A stretch of 64,000 nt of DNA from assembly GCA_021816765.1 (NCBI GenBank), contig JAKAXB010000004.1, forward strand, positions 1 through 64,000, written 5' to 3'. The stretch is from Natronospirales bacterium. Lineage in GTDB: Bacteria; Pseudomonadota; Gammaproteobacteria; Natronospirales; REEB76. Position numbers and translations under genes: made by a program. Below are positions 10,119 through 18,735 of the stretch, in pieces. The notes under the pieces were generated by a model. It made no database searches. It was not told the DNA's origin and saw nothing but the letters and a program-made list of their open reading frames with translations. The number at the start of each line of letters is the position of its first letter. Positions within the stretch are counted from its first letter, which is position 1.

Positions 10119-10907
10119 ATGAAATTACACGCGCATACCACCGGCCATGGCCCCGACTTGGTGCTGATTCACGGCTGGGCTCTGCACAGTGGCGTATGGA
10201 ACAGTCTTATTGCACCACTAGCGCAACATTTCCGCGTGACCTGTGTGGATCTGCCCGGCCACGGGTACAGCCGCGAGACGCCCATGCCGGCGTCGCTTGC
10301 GCAGGTGGCGCGCCTGGTGCGGGAGGCGGCCCCGGCCCGTGCGGTCTGGCTCGGCTGGTCTCTGGGCGGGCTGGTATGCCTGCGCGCAGCGCTGGATTTT
10401 CCCGCGCAACTGCGCGCGCTGATACTGGTGAGCAGCACGCCGCGTTTCGTGACGGCGGCCGACTGGCCCCATGCCATGCCGCCGACGCAACTGCAGCAGT
10501 TCGCGCGGGAATTACGCCGGGATTACCGCCCTACGCTGCAGCGGTTTCTCGCCTTACAGGTGCGCGGCGATGCCGCAGCACGCGAGACCTTGCGCACATT
10601 GCGGGCGGCGGTATCGGCAGGCGGTGAACCGCAGCCGGCGAGTCTCGCCGCGGGACTGGAAATCCTGCGCAACGGCGACGTACGCGCAGAATTGGAATGT
10701 ATCCGGTTGCCGACGCTGGTAATAACAGGTGAATATGATCGGCTGGCGCCGCCCCAGGCGGGTAAAGCATTGGCCGCCGCCATCCGCGGTGCGGCATGGC
10801 TGGATTTTGCGCACGCGGCGCATGCGCCGTTCCTCTCACAGCCGTTGGAGTTTATTGCAGCGGTAAATCAATTCATGGGGAAGCTTGCCGGGATGACAGC
10901 AACTTGA
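10119..10907 (+). CDS. bioH: pimeloyl-ACP methyl ester esterase BioH
   Basis: BioH removes the methyl group from pimeloyl-ACP methyl ester, releasing pimeloyl-ACP for BioF. The 262-residue alpha/beta hydrolase has the HGW oxyanion motif near residue 18, the nucleophile Ser81 in GWSLGG, Asp207 in GEYDRLAPP and His235 in HAAHAPF. These nearly coincide with Ser82, Asp207 and His235 of E. coli BioH. Its place between bioF and bioC supports the assignment over a generic esterase. Confidence 0.93.
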   Translation: MKLHAHTTGHGPDLVLIHGWALHSGVWNSLIAPLAQHFRVTCVDLPGHGYSRETPMPASLAQVARLVREAAPARAVWLGWSLGGLVCLRAALDFPAQLRALILVSSTPRFVTAADWPHAMPPTQLQQFARELRRDYRPTLQRFLALQVRGDAAARETLRTLRAAVSAGGEPQPASLAAGLEILRNGDVRAELECIRLPTLVITGEYDRLAPPQAGKALAAAIRGAAWLDFAHAAHAPFLSQPLEFIAAVNQFMGKLAGMTAT

Positions 10908-10953
10908 AACAGGCGATGGCTACTGCGCTTTATACACGCAGCATGGATAAATA

Positions 10954-11850
10954 ATGTCTGAAAATCACGCCGGGAATGATTTCTGGCTCGATCGCCATCT
11001 GATGCGCGCCGCCTTCGATCGTGCTGCCCGCGGCTACGATGCAGCCGCGGTGCTGCAACATGAGGTGGGGAAACGCCTGCTGGAACGGCTCGAACTCACC
11101 ACCTTGCAGCCCGCACGTATTCTCGATCTCGGTTGCGGCACCGGCCGCGCTTTGGACGCATTGCATAAGCACTACCCTGAGGCCGGGATTGTCGGAGCGG
11201 ATATCGCTGTCGGCATGCTGGCGGCGGCACGCCGTGCACGGGGCTGGTTCCGGCGCATGCCGCTGGTGTGCGCCGACGCCATGCGCCTGCCGTTCACGGC
11301 CATGAGCTTCGATCTCATCTACTGCAATCTGATGTTGCAGTGGTGTAATGATCTTGGGCGTATCTTTGCTGAACTACGACGCCTGCTGCGCCCTCACGCT
11401 CTGCTGTTGTTCACTACATTTGGCCCGGACACCCTCAGGGAACTGCGGGCCGCCTGGCGGGAAGCGGACGGTTTTAATCACGTGAACCGCTTTATTGACA
11501 TGCACGATATCGGCGACGCGCTCATGCGCGCGGGGTTCGTGGAGCCGGTGATGGATGTGGAATACCTGACGCTCACCTACACGGACGTGCACCTGCTTAT
11601 GCGTGACCTCAAGCGCATCGGTGCGCACAACGTCACCGCCGGTCGCGCCCCTGGCCTCACCGGCCGCGGCCGCCTGCGGTGCATGCAGTCGGCCTACGAA
11701 AAACAGCGTCGCGACGGCCGGCTGCCGGCCAGCTATGAAGTAATCTATGGTACCGCCTGGACGCCCGCCTATATGCCCGCCGCCATGCTGACGCCCGGCG
11801 AAGCGCGGGCCGCGATGCTCGAGCGGCGTGGTGACGGAGGCAGGAATTGA
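10954..11850 (+). CDS. bioC: malonyl-ACP O-methyltransferase BioC
   Basis: BioC methylates the free carboxyl of malonyl-ACP so that fatty acid synthesis can elongate it to pimeloyl-ACP methyl ester. The 298-residue protein has the SAM-binding motif ILDLGCGTGRALDAL at about residues 51-65, the acidic motif IVGADIAVGML and the post-motif SFDLIYCNLMLQW typical of BioC. It starts 46 bases after bioH and its stop shares one base with the bioD start. Confidence 0.94.
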   Translation: MSENHAGNDFWLDRHLMRAAFDRAARGYDAAAVLQHEVGKRLLERLELTTLQPARILDLGCGTGRALDALHKHYPEAGIVGADIAVGMLAAARRARGWFRRMPLVCADAMRLPFTAMSFDLIYCNLMLQWCNDLGRIFAELRRLLRPHALLLFTTFGPDTLRELRAAWREADGFNHVNRFIDMHDIGDALMRAGFVEPVMDVEYLTLTYTDVHLLMRDLKRIGAHNVTAGRAPGLTGRGRLRCMQSAYEKQRRDGRLPASYEVIYGTAWTPAYMPAAMLTPGEARAAMLERRGDGGRN

Positions 11851-12542
11851 TGCGCGGCGTGTTCGTCACCGGTACGGACACGGGCGTGGGCAAGACGCTG
11901 GTTGCCGCCGGCCTGCTGCGCGCATTTGCACGCAGCGGGTGGCCATGTGTCGGCATGAAACCGGTGGCGAGCGGTGCAGCGATGACCGCGGTCGGCCCGC
12001 GCAACGCGGATGCCCTGGCCTTGCAGCGGGCCGCAAGCCTGTCGCGGCCCTATGAGTGGGTGAACCCGTACGTTTTTGTGCCGCCGGTGGCGCCGCACAT
12101 TGCCGCCGCCGAGACAGGTGTCAGCATCGGCCTGGCGCGGATTCTGGAAAGTTACACACGGCTCTGCCAGGGCGCCGATGCGGTGGTGGTGGAAGGCGTG
12201 GGCGGATGGCAGGTGCCCCTGTCCGACAGCCTGGACATGCCTGATCTCGCCCGGCAGCTGGCCTTGCCGGTCATCCTGGTGGTGGGCCTGCGCCTTGGCT
12301 GTCTCAACCATGCATTGTTGAGCGCCCGTGCTATCCGTGCCGACGGTCTCAAGCTTGGCGGCTGGGTGGCAAACGCCATTGATGCAGGATTCCAACGCCA
12401 TGGCGAAAATCTCGCCACACTGAGGCGCACGCTCGACGCGCCTCTGTTGGGGGAGATTCCTCACCAGTCCGGGCAGACTGCCGAGGCGGTAGCGACATGG
12501 CTCGATGTGGCGGCAATCCCCGGCTTTCTCACCGCTGCTTGA
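11850..12542 (+). CDS. bioD: dethiobiotin synthetase BioD
   Basis: BioD carboxylates 7,8-diaminononanoate with ATP and CO2 to form dethiobiotin. The 230-residue product has the P-loop GTDTGVGKT at residues 8-16, the MKPVASG substrate loop, and VVVEGVGGWQVPLSD, the second conserved block. The ATG at 11850 overlaps the bioC stop; GGAGG lies nine bases before it, while a TTG three bases upstream is the only longer option. It closes the bioBFHCD operon; bioA is not in the window. Confidence 0.94.
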   Translation: MRGVFVTGTDTGVGKTLVAAGLLRAFARSGWPCVGMKPVASGAAMTAVGPRNADALALQRAASLSRPYEWVNPYVFVPPVAPHIAAAETGVSIGLARILESYTRLCQGADAVVVEGVGGWQVPLSDSLDMPDLARQLALPVILVVGLRLGCLNHALLSARAIRADGLKLGGWVANAIDAGFQRHGENLATLRRTLDAPLLGEIPHQSGQTAEAVATWLDVAAIPGFLTAA

Positions 12543-12697
12543 ACGGTATCAGGGCTGGATTGAGCGGCCGATTTGTGCGCATGGCTGATGCAAAATCACC
12601 CGCAGCGTTTGTGGTTTCATGCGGATGCTTGTGCAAAGGATGACTCGCGGAATGCACGCAAACCCCGTGATTTTCGCGCAAATACTCACTCACTCCG

Positions 12698-12726
12698 TTG
12701 CGCGGAATAGGCCCTTGCAGTAGCAT
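12698..12726 (+). promoter_or_regulatory. candidate promoter of the cytochrome oxidase block
   Basis: The 303-base gap after bioD (12543-12845) holds no recognisable gene. Within it TTGCGC (12698-12703) and TAGCAT (12721-12726) are separated by 17 bases and could be a weak sigma-70 promoter for the DUF2244 and cox genes downstream. I found no clear terminator for the biotin operon. Confidence 0.35.
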
Positions 12727-12845
12727 ACTTGGCGTGTTTTCCGCCGTTTCAGCCTGGGCGGCGGGGGCATTTCCGCGAGAGGCGCTTTCCCGGCCAGATA
12801 GCCCGGGAAAGGGTGGCGCGGCAGGCGGCCCCGAGGTGGACGGCC

Positions 12846-13337
12846 ATGCTGGCAGTCGAACCCGATGCAGCCATGCATCGTATTGTGATCGTCCCGAACC
12901 GGTCACTTTCCGTAGCGGGCCTGTGGCTCTTTTACGGCAGCATCGCGAGCGTGACGTTGACGCTTGCCATGTGGTTCACGTTGCAAGGCTTCTGGCCAGT
13001 ATTGGGGTACGCCGTCGTCGAGATGCTGTTGCTCGGCGTATGCCTTTATATATGCTGGCGACATGGCCGCTACGGCGAGGTGATCATCGTGAGCGGCAAC
13101 CGTGTGGTCGTGGAAAAGGGCGACGATCGCCACCTGGAGCACCGGGAATTCAGTTGTTACTGGGCGCAGGTGGTGGTGCATGAACCCGACACACGCTTGC
13201 ACCCGCAGCGACTGTATATACGCTCGCACGGCAGCGAGTGCGAAATCGGGCGGTGTCTCACCGAGGCGGAACGCAAGGCTCTTGAGCAACAACTCGCGCA
13301 ACTTATCGGACCCGTGGGGAAAACCGGGGTAGCCTGA
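12846..13337 (+). CDS. DUF2244 membrane protein upstream of cox genes
   Basis: The 163-residue product begins with a short cytosolic stretch (IVIVPNRSLS), continues with two membrane segments (about residues 25-70) and ends in a soluble domain with VVVEKG and a WAQVVVHE block. This is the pattern of DUF2244 proteins, whose genes often sit beside cytochrome oxidase genes; the function is unknown. GAGGTGGA upstream supports the ATG at 12846; an ATG at 12873 is also possible. coxB follows after 43 bases. A role linked to oxidase assembly or membrane placement is inference from context only. Confidence 0.78.
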   Translation: MLAVEPDAAMHRIVIVPNRSLSVAGLWLFYGSIASVTLTLAMWFTLQGFWPVLGYAVVEMLLLGVCLYICWRHGRYGEVIIVSGNRVVVEKGDDRHLEHREFSCYWAQVVVHEPDTRLHPQRLYIRSHGSECEIGRCLTEAERKALEQQLAQLIGPVGKTGVA

Positions 13338-13380
13338 AGAGACCGACGGACAATCGATTTCCAGCAGGAGATACACACGC

Positions 13381-14697
13381 ATGGTCCTCAATAAAGTCAA
13401 GAATGTCTTGTGCGGGGTGGCCGCCGCCTTGGTGCTGATTTCCGGATCAGCCTTCGCCCTGGATCTCAACATGCCGGTGGGCGTGACGCCCATGAGCCAC
13501 GATGTCTACGACTTGCACATGTATGCCTTCTGGGTATGCGTGGGTATCGGCATCGTGGTGTTCGGTCTGATGCTCATCTCCATCATCTGGCATCGCAAAG
13601 CCGCTGGCCACCAGCCGGCACAATTTCACGAGAACACCGCTGTCGAGGTTATCTGGACCGTCATCCCTTTCATCATTCTGATCGCGCTCGCCATTCCCGC
13701 CGCCAAGATACTGGTGAAAATGACCAATACCAGCGATCCGGACATGACCGTCAAGATCGAGGGCTACCAGTGGAAATGGCAATACGATTATCTGCAGAAC
13801 GGCTTCAGTTATTTCAGTACGCTGGCCGCGGACAGCAATGCTGCGTCACAACTTGATTCCGGCATCAACCCGGATAGCGTGCCCCATTATCTGCGCAACG
13901 TGGATCACCCTATGGTGGTACCCACGGGCAAGAAGATCCGCCTGTTGGTTACCGCCAACGATGTGATTCATTCCTGGTGGGTCGAGGATTTCGCCGTCAA
14001 GGTGGACGCTATACCCGGTTTCGTGAACGAGGCCTGGATCAAGGTAGAAAAACCCGGTACCTATCGCGGCGGCTGCACCGAACTTTGCGGTCGCGGTCAT
14101 GCCTTCATGCCTATTGTGGTGGTGGCGGAGAACTGGGACGATTACCAAAAATGGTTGGCGGCCATGCAGGCCAGCCACGGTGCCTTCATCAATCCCGCCA
14201 CCCTGCAGCCCGAACAGAATGGCAGTCCGGTGGTGTATGCGCCGGCTGAACTCAACTTCAATGCGCCCACATCCGCCCAGCTGGAACCGGTCGCGGCCGT
14301 TCTTCCCGCTGCGGCACAGCCGGCCGTTCCGGGGACTGCAGCGACAATAGTCAAGCCTGCCCCGAAGCATCCCGCGATTGCGGAAAAAACCTGGACCATG
14401 GCCGAGGCCATGGAGCGCGGCAAGAAGGTTTACGCGGACAACTGCGCCGCTTGCCACATGCCGGACGGCAAGGGCAACCCGGCGATGGGTGTCAAGGCCA
14501 TCGCCGGTGGCGCCATTGCCAACGGCCCATTGGCGGCGCATATCGCGCTGGTGCTCCACGGCAAGGGCATCATGCCTGCCTGGGGCAACCAGCTGAATGA
14601 CGCCGATCTCGCCGCCGTGATCACCTTCGAGCGGAATTCCTTCGGCAACCACACCGGTGATCTGGTGCAGCCCGCACAGATCAAGGCCGCACGCTGA
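13381..14697 (+). CDS. coxB: cytochrome c oxidase subunit II with fused cytochrome c domain
   Basis: Subunit II accepts electrons at the CuA centre and passes them to haem a of subunit I. The 438-residue precursor has a signal-like first segment, two membrane helices, and a periplasmic cupredoxin domain with the CuA ligands Cys232, Cys236, His240 and Met243 in CTELCGRGHAFM plus an upstream His in DVIHSWW. After an Ala/Pro-rich linker (about 280-335) there is a C-terminal cytochrome c domain with CAACH at 355-359 and a likely distal Met in GIMPAWG. This fused form is called caa3-type. AGGAG lies upstream of the ATG. Confidence 0.95.
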   Translation: MVLNKVKNVLCGVAAALVLISGSAFALDLNMPVGVTPMSHDVYDLHMYAFWVCVGIGIVVFGLMLISIIWHRKAAGHQPAQFHENTAVEVIWTVIPFIILIALAIPAAKILVKMTNTSDPDMTVKIEGYQWKWQYDYLQNGFSYFSTLAADSNAASQLDSGINPDSVPHYLRNVDHPMVVPTGKKIRLLVTANDVIHSWWVEDFAVKVDAIPGFVNEAWIKVEKPGTYRGGCTELCGRGHAFMPIVVVAENWDDYQKWLAAMQASHGAFINPATLQPEQNGSPVVYAPAELNFNAPTSAQLEPVAAVLPAAAQPAVPGTAATIVKPAPKHPAIAEKTWTMAEAMERGKKVYADNCAACHMPDGKGNPAMGVKAIAGGAIANGPLAAHIALVLHGKGIMPAWGNQLNDADLAAVITFERNSFGNHTGDLVQPAQIKAAR

Positions 14698-14719
14698 CAC
14701 CGTGAATCAGGAGTAGAGC

Positions 14720-16324
14720 ATGAGCACCGTCGCTGTCGCCCACGAACACCATGCCGAGCATCCGCGCGGCATCTGGCGCTGGATTACCACCACCAATCAC
14801 AAGGATATCGGCACGCTGTATTTGTGTTTCAGCCTGCTGATGTTCTTCGTGGGCGGCGCCTTCGCCATGCTGATCCGCGCCGAGCTGTTCACTCCCGGCA
14901 TGCAGCTCATGGATCCGCTGTTCTTCAACGAGATGACCACGTTGCATGGTCTGGTCATGATCTTCGGCGCCATCATGCCGGCGTTCGTGGGGCTCGCTAA
15001 CTGGATGATACCCATGATGATCGGCGCGCCCGATATGGCGCTGCCGCGCATGAACAACTGGAGCTTCTGGATCCTGCCGTTCGCCATGCTGCTGTTGTTG
15101 TCTACCCTGTTCATGCCGGGGGGTGCTCCCGCGGGCGGTTGGACCATGTATCCGCCGCTGATGTTGCAGACCGGCATCGCCTTTCCGTTCACGATCTTCG
15201 CCATCCACCTGATGGGTATTTCCTCGGTGATGGGCGCCATCAACATCATCGCCACCATCCTCAACCTGCGTGCGCCGGGCATGAGTCTCATGAAGATGCC
15301 CATGTTCGTGTGGAGCTGGCTCATCACCGCGTACCTCCTCATTGCGGTGATGCCGGTATTGGCGGGCGCAGTGACCATGGAACTCATGGACAAATATTTC
15401 GGCACCAGCTTCTTCAACGCCGCCGGCGGCGGTGACCCGATACTCTATCAGCATGTGTTCTGGTTCTTCGGACATCCCGAGGTATACATCATGATTTTGC
15501 CGGCTTTCGGCATCATTTCAGAGATTATCCCGACGTTCTCCCGCAAGCCGCTGTTCGGCTACAGCTCCATGGTGTACGCCATCGCTTCCATCGCCTTCCT
15601 GTCGTTCATTGTATGGGCGCATCACATGTTCACGGTGGGCATGCCGCTGGCGGCGGATTTGTTTTTTATGTTTTCCACCATGCTGATCGCAGTGCCCACG
15701 GGCGTGAAAGTTTTCAACTGGACGGCCACCATGTGGCGGGGTTCGCTCAGTTTTGAGACGCCCATGTTGTTTGCCATTGCTTTTCTGTTCCTGTTCACCA
15801 TCGGCGGCTTTTCCGGCGTGATGCTGGCGCTGGTGCCCGCCGACTGGCAATATCACCAGACTTACTTCGTGGTGGCGCACTTTCACTACGTGCTGGTGAC
15901 CGGCGCCGCCTTTGCCATCATGGGTGGGGTATATTACTGGCTGCCCAAGTGGACCGGGCACATGTACAACGAGAAGCTGGCCAAAACGCACTTCTGGCTG
16001 ACGGCCATTTCCGCCAACGTACTGTATTTTCCCATGCACTTCCTGGGACTCGCCGGCATGCCGCGCCGTATTCCGGACTATCCGGTGCAGTTCACCGATC
16101 TCAACCAGATCGTGTCCATAGGAGGCTTCGTGTTTGGTGCCTCACAGTTGCTGTTTGTTGCCTGCATTATCCTGTGCGTCCGCGGCGGCAAGAAAGCGGA
16201 GGCCAGGGTATGGGAAGGCGCCCACGGCCTGGAATGGACGCTGCCTTCACCGCCCCCGTATCACAGCTTTACCGAGCCACCGGCGCCGAACCTCATCTGG
16301 GCGCATCCGTACCGGAATGATTGA
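14720..16324 (+). CDS. coxA: cytochrome c oxidase subunit I
   Basis: Subunit I holds haem a and the haem a3-CuB site where oxygen is reduced, and pumps protons. The 534-residue protein has about twelve membrane helices. The helix VI motif WFFGHPEVYIMILPAFGI provides the CuB histidine and the cross-linked tyrosine; AHHMFTVGM provides the two other CuB histidines; HFHYVLVTGA provides the haem ligands. The HPEVYI form is that of A-family oxidases. It begins 22 bases after coxB with AGGAG upstream. Confidence 0.97.
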   Translation: MSTVAVAHEHHAEHPRGIWRWITTTNHKDIGTLYLCFSLLMFFVGGAFAMLIRAELFTPGMQLMDPLFFNEMTTLHGLVMIFGAIMPAFVGLANWMIPMMIGAPDMALPRMNNWSFWILPFAMLLLLSTLFMPGGAPAGGWTMYPPLMLQTGIAFPFTIFAIHLMGISSVMGAINIIATILNLRAPGMSLMKMPMFVWSWLITAYLLIAVMPVLAGAVTMELMDKYFGTSFFNAAGGGDPILYQHVFWFFGHPEVYIMILPAFGIISEIIPTFSRKPLFGYSSMVYAIASIAFLSFIVWAHHMFTVGMPLAADLFFMFSTMLIAVPTGVKVFNWTATMWRGSLSFETPMLFAIAFLFLFTIGGFSGVMLALVPADWQYHQTYFVVAHFHYVLVTGAAFAIMGGVYYWLPKWTGHMYNEKLAKTHFWLTAISANVLYFPMHFLGLAGMPRRIPDYPVQFTDLNQIVSIGGFVFGASQLLFVACIILCVRGGKKAEARVWEGAHGLEWTLPSPPPYHSFTEPPAPNLIWAHPYRND

Positions 16325-16351
16325 AAGGCAGCGCAGGTGCAATTATCGGCC

Positions 16352-16483
16352 ATGAGCAAGCCTGTGCAAAATTCGCTGGAACAGCGTCAGCGGCGCGCCA
16401 TGCGTACCGCCATCATCGCGGCACTGGTGGCCCTGGCATTTTATGTCGGATTCTTTCTCTTCATGCATTGGAAGCACCGGTGA
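16352..16483 (+). CDS. small single-helix cytochrome oxidase assembly protein
   Basis: This 43-residue frame starts MSKPVQNSLEQRQRRAMR, continues with one hydrophobic helix (about 19-38) and ends in MHWKHR. It lies between coxA and the ctaG remnant, the place where many Proteobacteria encode a tiny single-pass oxidase assembly protein of the same design. Its stop overlaps the GTG of the ctaG frame (GTGA). The short length makes the assignment depend on context. Confidence 0.65.
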   Translation: MSKPVQNSLEQRQRRAMRTAIIAALVALAFYVGFFLFMHWKHR

Positions 16484-16668
16484 GCATGCCGCAGAAAACC
16501 CGTATTTACAACCGGAAGTCGGCGGTCAAACGGCGGCTGCGGGAGATCCTGATGTTCGGCTTTGCACTGGTGCCGCTTTACCGGGCGATATGCCGGCTTA
16601 CGTGGTTGAACGGTCATGGCGGCGTGGAAGCGGCTTCGACGGCCTGTGCCGGTGACGTTCCAGGTTGA
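16480..16668 (+). pseudogene. ctaG: truncated ctaG/cox11 (copper chaperone lacking its copper domain)
   Basis: CtaG (Cox11) delivers copper to the CuB site of subunit I. This 62-codon frame has the CtaG N-terminal anchor: a basic stretch, then LMFGFALVPLYRAICRLTWLNGHGG, which matches the membrane segment and LNG turn of the family. It stops soon after. The normal protein has about 180 residues and needs a periplasmic domain with a CFCF copper motif; nothing like it occurs before coxC. In the +1 frame a further VPVTFQVDLALPRRRG stretch resembles the first strand of that domain, so a frameshift plus a deletion is likely. The GTG start overlaps the preceding stop; an ATG follows at 16486. Confidence 0.7.
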
Positions 16669-16778
16669 TCTGGCATTACCCCGCCGGAGAGGAATAACAG
16701 TTGAAGCGGAAACAAATTGACACGACGCAACATGCCGTACCCAGTACGGCGATGGCATTAAAGTAACGGGAGAGAAAA

Positions 16779-17654
16779 ATGTCAGCAGAGGCGCACGCCG
16801 GTAACCGCTATTACATCCCGAATGGCACTCACTGGCCTATCATCGGGTCGGTGGGTCTGTTCACCACTGCGGTGGGTGCGGCTACCTGGCTCGAGGATAT
16901 GGACTTCGGCAAATACCTGTTCGTGTTGGGGCTGCTCATCCTATTCGGCATGATGTTCGGCTGGTTCGGCACGGTGATTCGCGAGAGTCTGAGCGGCACT
17001 TACAACACCCAGGTGGACCGCTCCTTCCGCTGGGGCATGACTTTTTTCATCTTTTCCGAAGTGATGTTCTTCGGCGCATTCTTCGGCGCGCTGTTCTACG
17101 CGCGGGTGTTTGTGCAACCTTGGCTCGGCGGGGCGAGCAACAGCCTGTTCACCAATCTGTTGCTGTGGAAGGGCTACGAGCCGACTTGGCCGTCCAACGG
17201 TCCGGCCGGCCTCGGCGGGGCGTTTGAGGCCATGAAGCCGCTCGGCATCCCGGCCCTCAATACCCTGATTCTGCTTTCCAGCGGCCTGACCGTGACGCTC
17301 GCCCATTGGAGTTTGAAGGAGGACAACCGTAAAAAGCTGATTTTTTTCCTTTCGCTTACCGTGATTCTGGGCTTCTCATTCGTGGTGCTGCAGGCGCATG
17401 AGTACATCCACGCCTACACCGAGCAGAACTTGACCCTCGGCAGCGGCATCTACGGCACCACGTTTTTCATGCTCACCGGCTTCCACGGACTGCATGTGAC
17501 CATCGGCGCCATCATGCTCACGGTGATCCTGGTCCGGGCGATCCGCGGACATTTCACTCCGCAGAACCATTTCGCGTTCGAGGCGGTCACCTGGTACTGG
17601 CACTTCGTGGATGTGGTATGGCTGGGGTTGTACATATTCGTATACTGGCTGTAG
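16779..17654 (+). CDS. coxC: cytochrome c oxidase subunit III
   Basis: Subunit III stabilises the oxidase and its proton uptake path. The 291-residue protein has about seven membrane helices and the family motifs WGMTFFIFSEVMFFGAFF, LQAHEYIHAY, GTTFFMLTGFHGLHVTIG and the terminal WYWHFVDVVWLGLYIFVYW. GGGAGAG precedes the ATG. It lies 110 bases after the truncated ctaG and ends the plus-strand structural cluster. Confidence 0.97.
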   Translation: MSAEAHAGNRYYIPNGTHWPIIGSVGLFTTAVGAATWLEDMDFGKYLFVLGLLILFGMMFGWFGTVIRESLSGTYNTQVDRSFRWGMTFFIFSEVMFFGAFFGALFYARVFVQPWLGGASNSLFTNLLLWKGYEPTWPSNGPAGLGGAFEAMKPLGIPALNTLILLSSGLTVTLAHWSLKEDNRKKLIFFLSLTVILGFSFVVLQAHEYIHAYTEQNLTLGSGIYGTTFFMLTGFHGLHVTIGAIMLTVILVRAIRGHFTPQNHFAFEAVTWYWHFVDVVWLGLYIFVYWL

Positions 17655-17681
17655 CCGCAGTTTGAGCGCGCTCCGAAAGCG

Positions 17682-17705
17682 CTGCCTGGGGCAGTGCTTC
17701 TTGTT
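17682..17705 (+). terminator. possible terminator after coxC
   Basis: CTGCC (17682-17686) and GGCAG (17690-17694) can form a short stem with a three-base loop, followed by a T-rich stretch to about 17706. The stem is short, so this is tentative. It lies between the convergent coxC and DUF2909 genes. Confidence 0.35.
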
Positions 17706-17721
17706 TTGTGCCGAAGATCGT

Positions 17722-17937
17722 TCAGCGATTCGGCAACAGGCCGTGAGGGTGCAGAATCCCGGTCCAGTAGCCGAGCAGCAACAGGAAGAACAGCAACAGG
17801 GAGAGCGCGATGCGTACGCTGAGCGCCTTGACGGCGCGGGTGGACTGGCCGCGGTCATGCAGCATGTAGAACATGCCGGAGAACAGGCTCGCGACGATGA
17901 GCAGCAGAATCAGGATAATGATGAAATCAGGCAACAT
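17722..17937 (-). CDS. DUF2909 family two-helix membrane protein
   Basis: The 71-residue product has two hydrophobic helices around a short polar turn (HDRGQSTRAVKALSVRIALS), ending in GILHPHG. This is the layout of DUF2909 proteins, which are usually found in cytochrome oxidase loci of Gammaproteobacteria; function unknown. It is encoded on the strand opposite to the other cox genes and starts 42 bases from the divergent SURF1 start, so the two may share a control region. Confidence 0.8.
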   Translation of the reverse strand: MLPDFIIILILLLIVASLFSGMFYMLHDRGQSTRAVKALSVRIALSLLLFFLLLLGYWTGILHPHGLLPNR

Positions 17938-17979
17938 CCAACACGTCTCCCAACGGATGCGCGCACGGTAGCACGCGGC

Positions 17980-18735
17980 ATGCACCTCGGCAAATGGCAG
18001 TTCCGTCCGACATTGTGGCCCACGCTGGCGACGCTGGTGCTGCTCGTTATCCTGGCGTGGCTCGGCATCTGGCAGTTGCATCGCGCCGATTACAAGCGTG
18101 CGCTGCTTACCCAATACCGGCAGGTAACCACGCTGCGGCCTGTCTCGCTCAACCAGGCGCTCGTTTCCGGTGGGCTGGATGCGCTGCCGCGTTACCGGCA
18201 TGTGCAGGCGCGGGGTCATTACGATAGCGCCCATCAGGTATTGCTGCAGGAGATGCAGCACCACGGCCAGGTCGGGTACGAAGTGCTGACACCCTTCGTG
18301 CTGGAACCGCAGCAGCGCACGATACTGGTGGACCGTGGCTTCCTGGGTGTCAGTCCGACGGTTAAACGCCTGCCGGATGTGAACGTGGCATCCGATACCC
18401 GTACCCTGTATGGCGTGCTCGGCATCCTGCCGGTGCCGGGTATCCGTCTCGGCAAAGAAACGGTGCCGGCTGGTTGGCCCAAACTGATGTTATATCCGCG
18501 TTATCGGAATCTGGCAGGGCTGTATGGCAATACACTGCTCAGACCCGTGCTGCTGCTGGATGCGGCGCAAGCGGATGGTTTTGTGCGCGACTGGAAGCCG
18601 GACATCGGTTTCCCGCCGTTGCGGCATGATGCCTATGCGCTGCAATGGTTCGCATTGGCCCTGGCGCTTTTCATTATCTGGATTGTTGTAAACAGTAAAT
18701 GGATTAAAAATGACCGAGACACCAAACCCGATTAA
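17980..18735 (+). CDS. SURF1 family oxidase assembly protein
   Basis: SURF1/Shy1 proteins help place haem a into subunit I. The 251-residue protein has the family layout: an N-terminal helix (LWPTLATLVLLVILAWLGIWQL), a periplasmic domain with GYEVLTPFVL and ILVDRGFLGV, and a C-terminal helix (WFALALALFIIWIVVNS). The ATG at 17980 gives the usual start just before the first helix; no clear ribosome site precedes it. The last 26 bases overlap the SCO-like gene. Confidence 0.92.
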   Translation: MHLGKWQFRPTLWPTLATLVLLVILAWLGIWQLHRADYKRALLTQYRQVTTLRPVSLNQALVSGGLDALPRYRHVQARGHYDSAHQVLLQEMQHHGQVGYEVLTPFVLEPQQRTILVDRGFLGVSPTVKRLPDVNVASDTRTLYGVLGILPVPGIRLGKETVPAGWPKLMLYPRYRNLAGLYGNTLLRPVLLLDAAQADGFVRDWKPDIGFPPLRHDAYALQWFALALALFIIWIVVNSKWIKNDRDTKPD

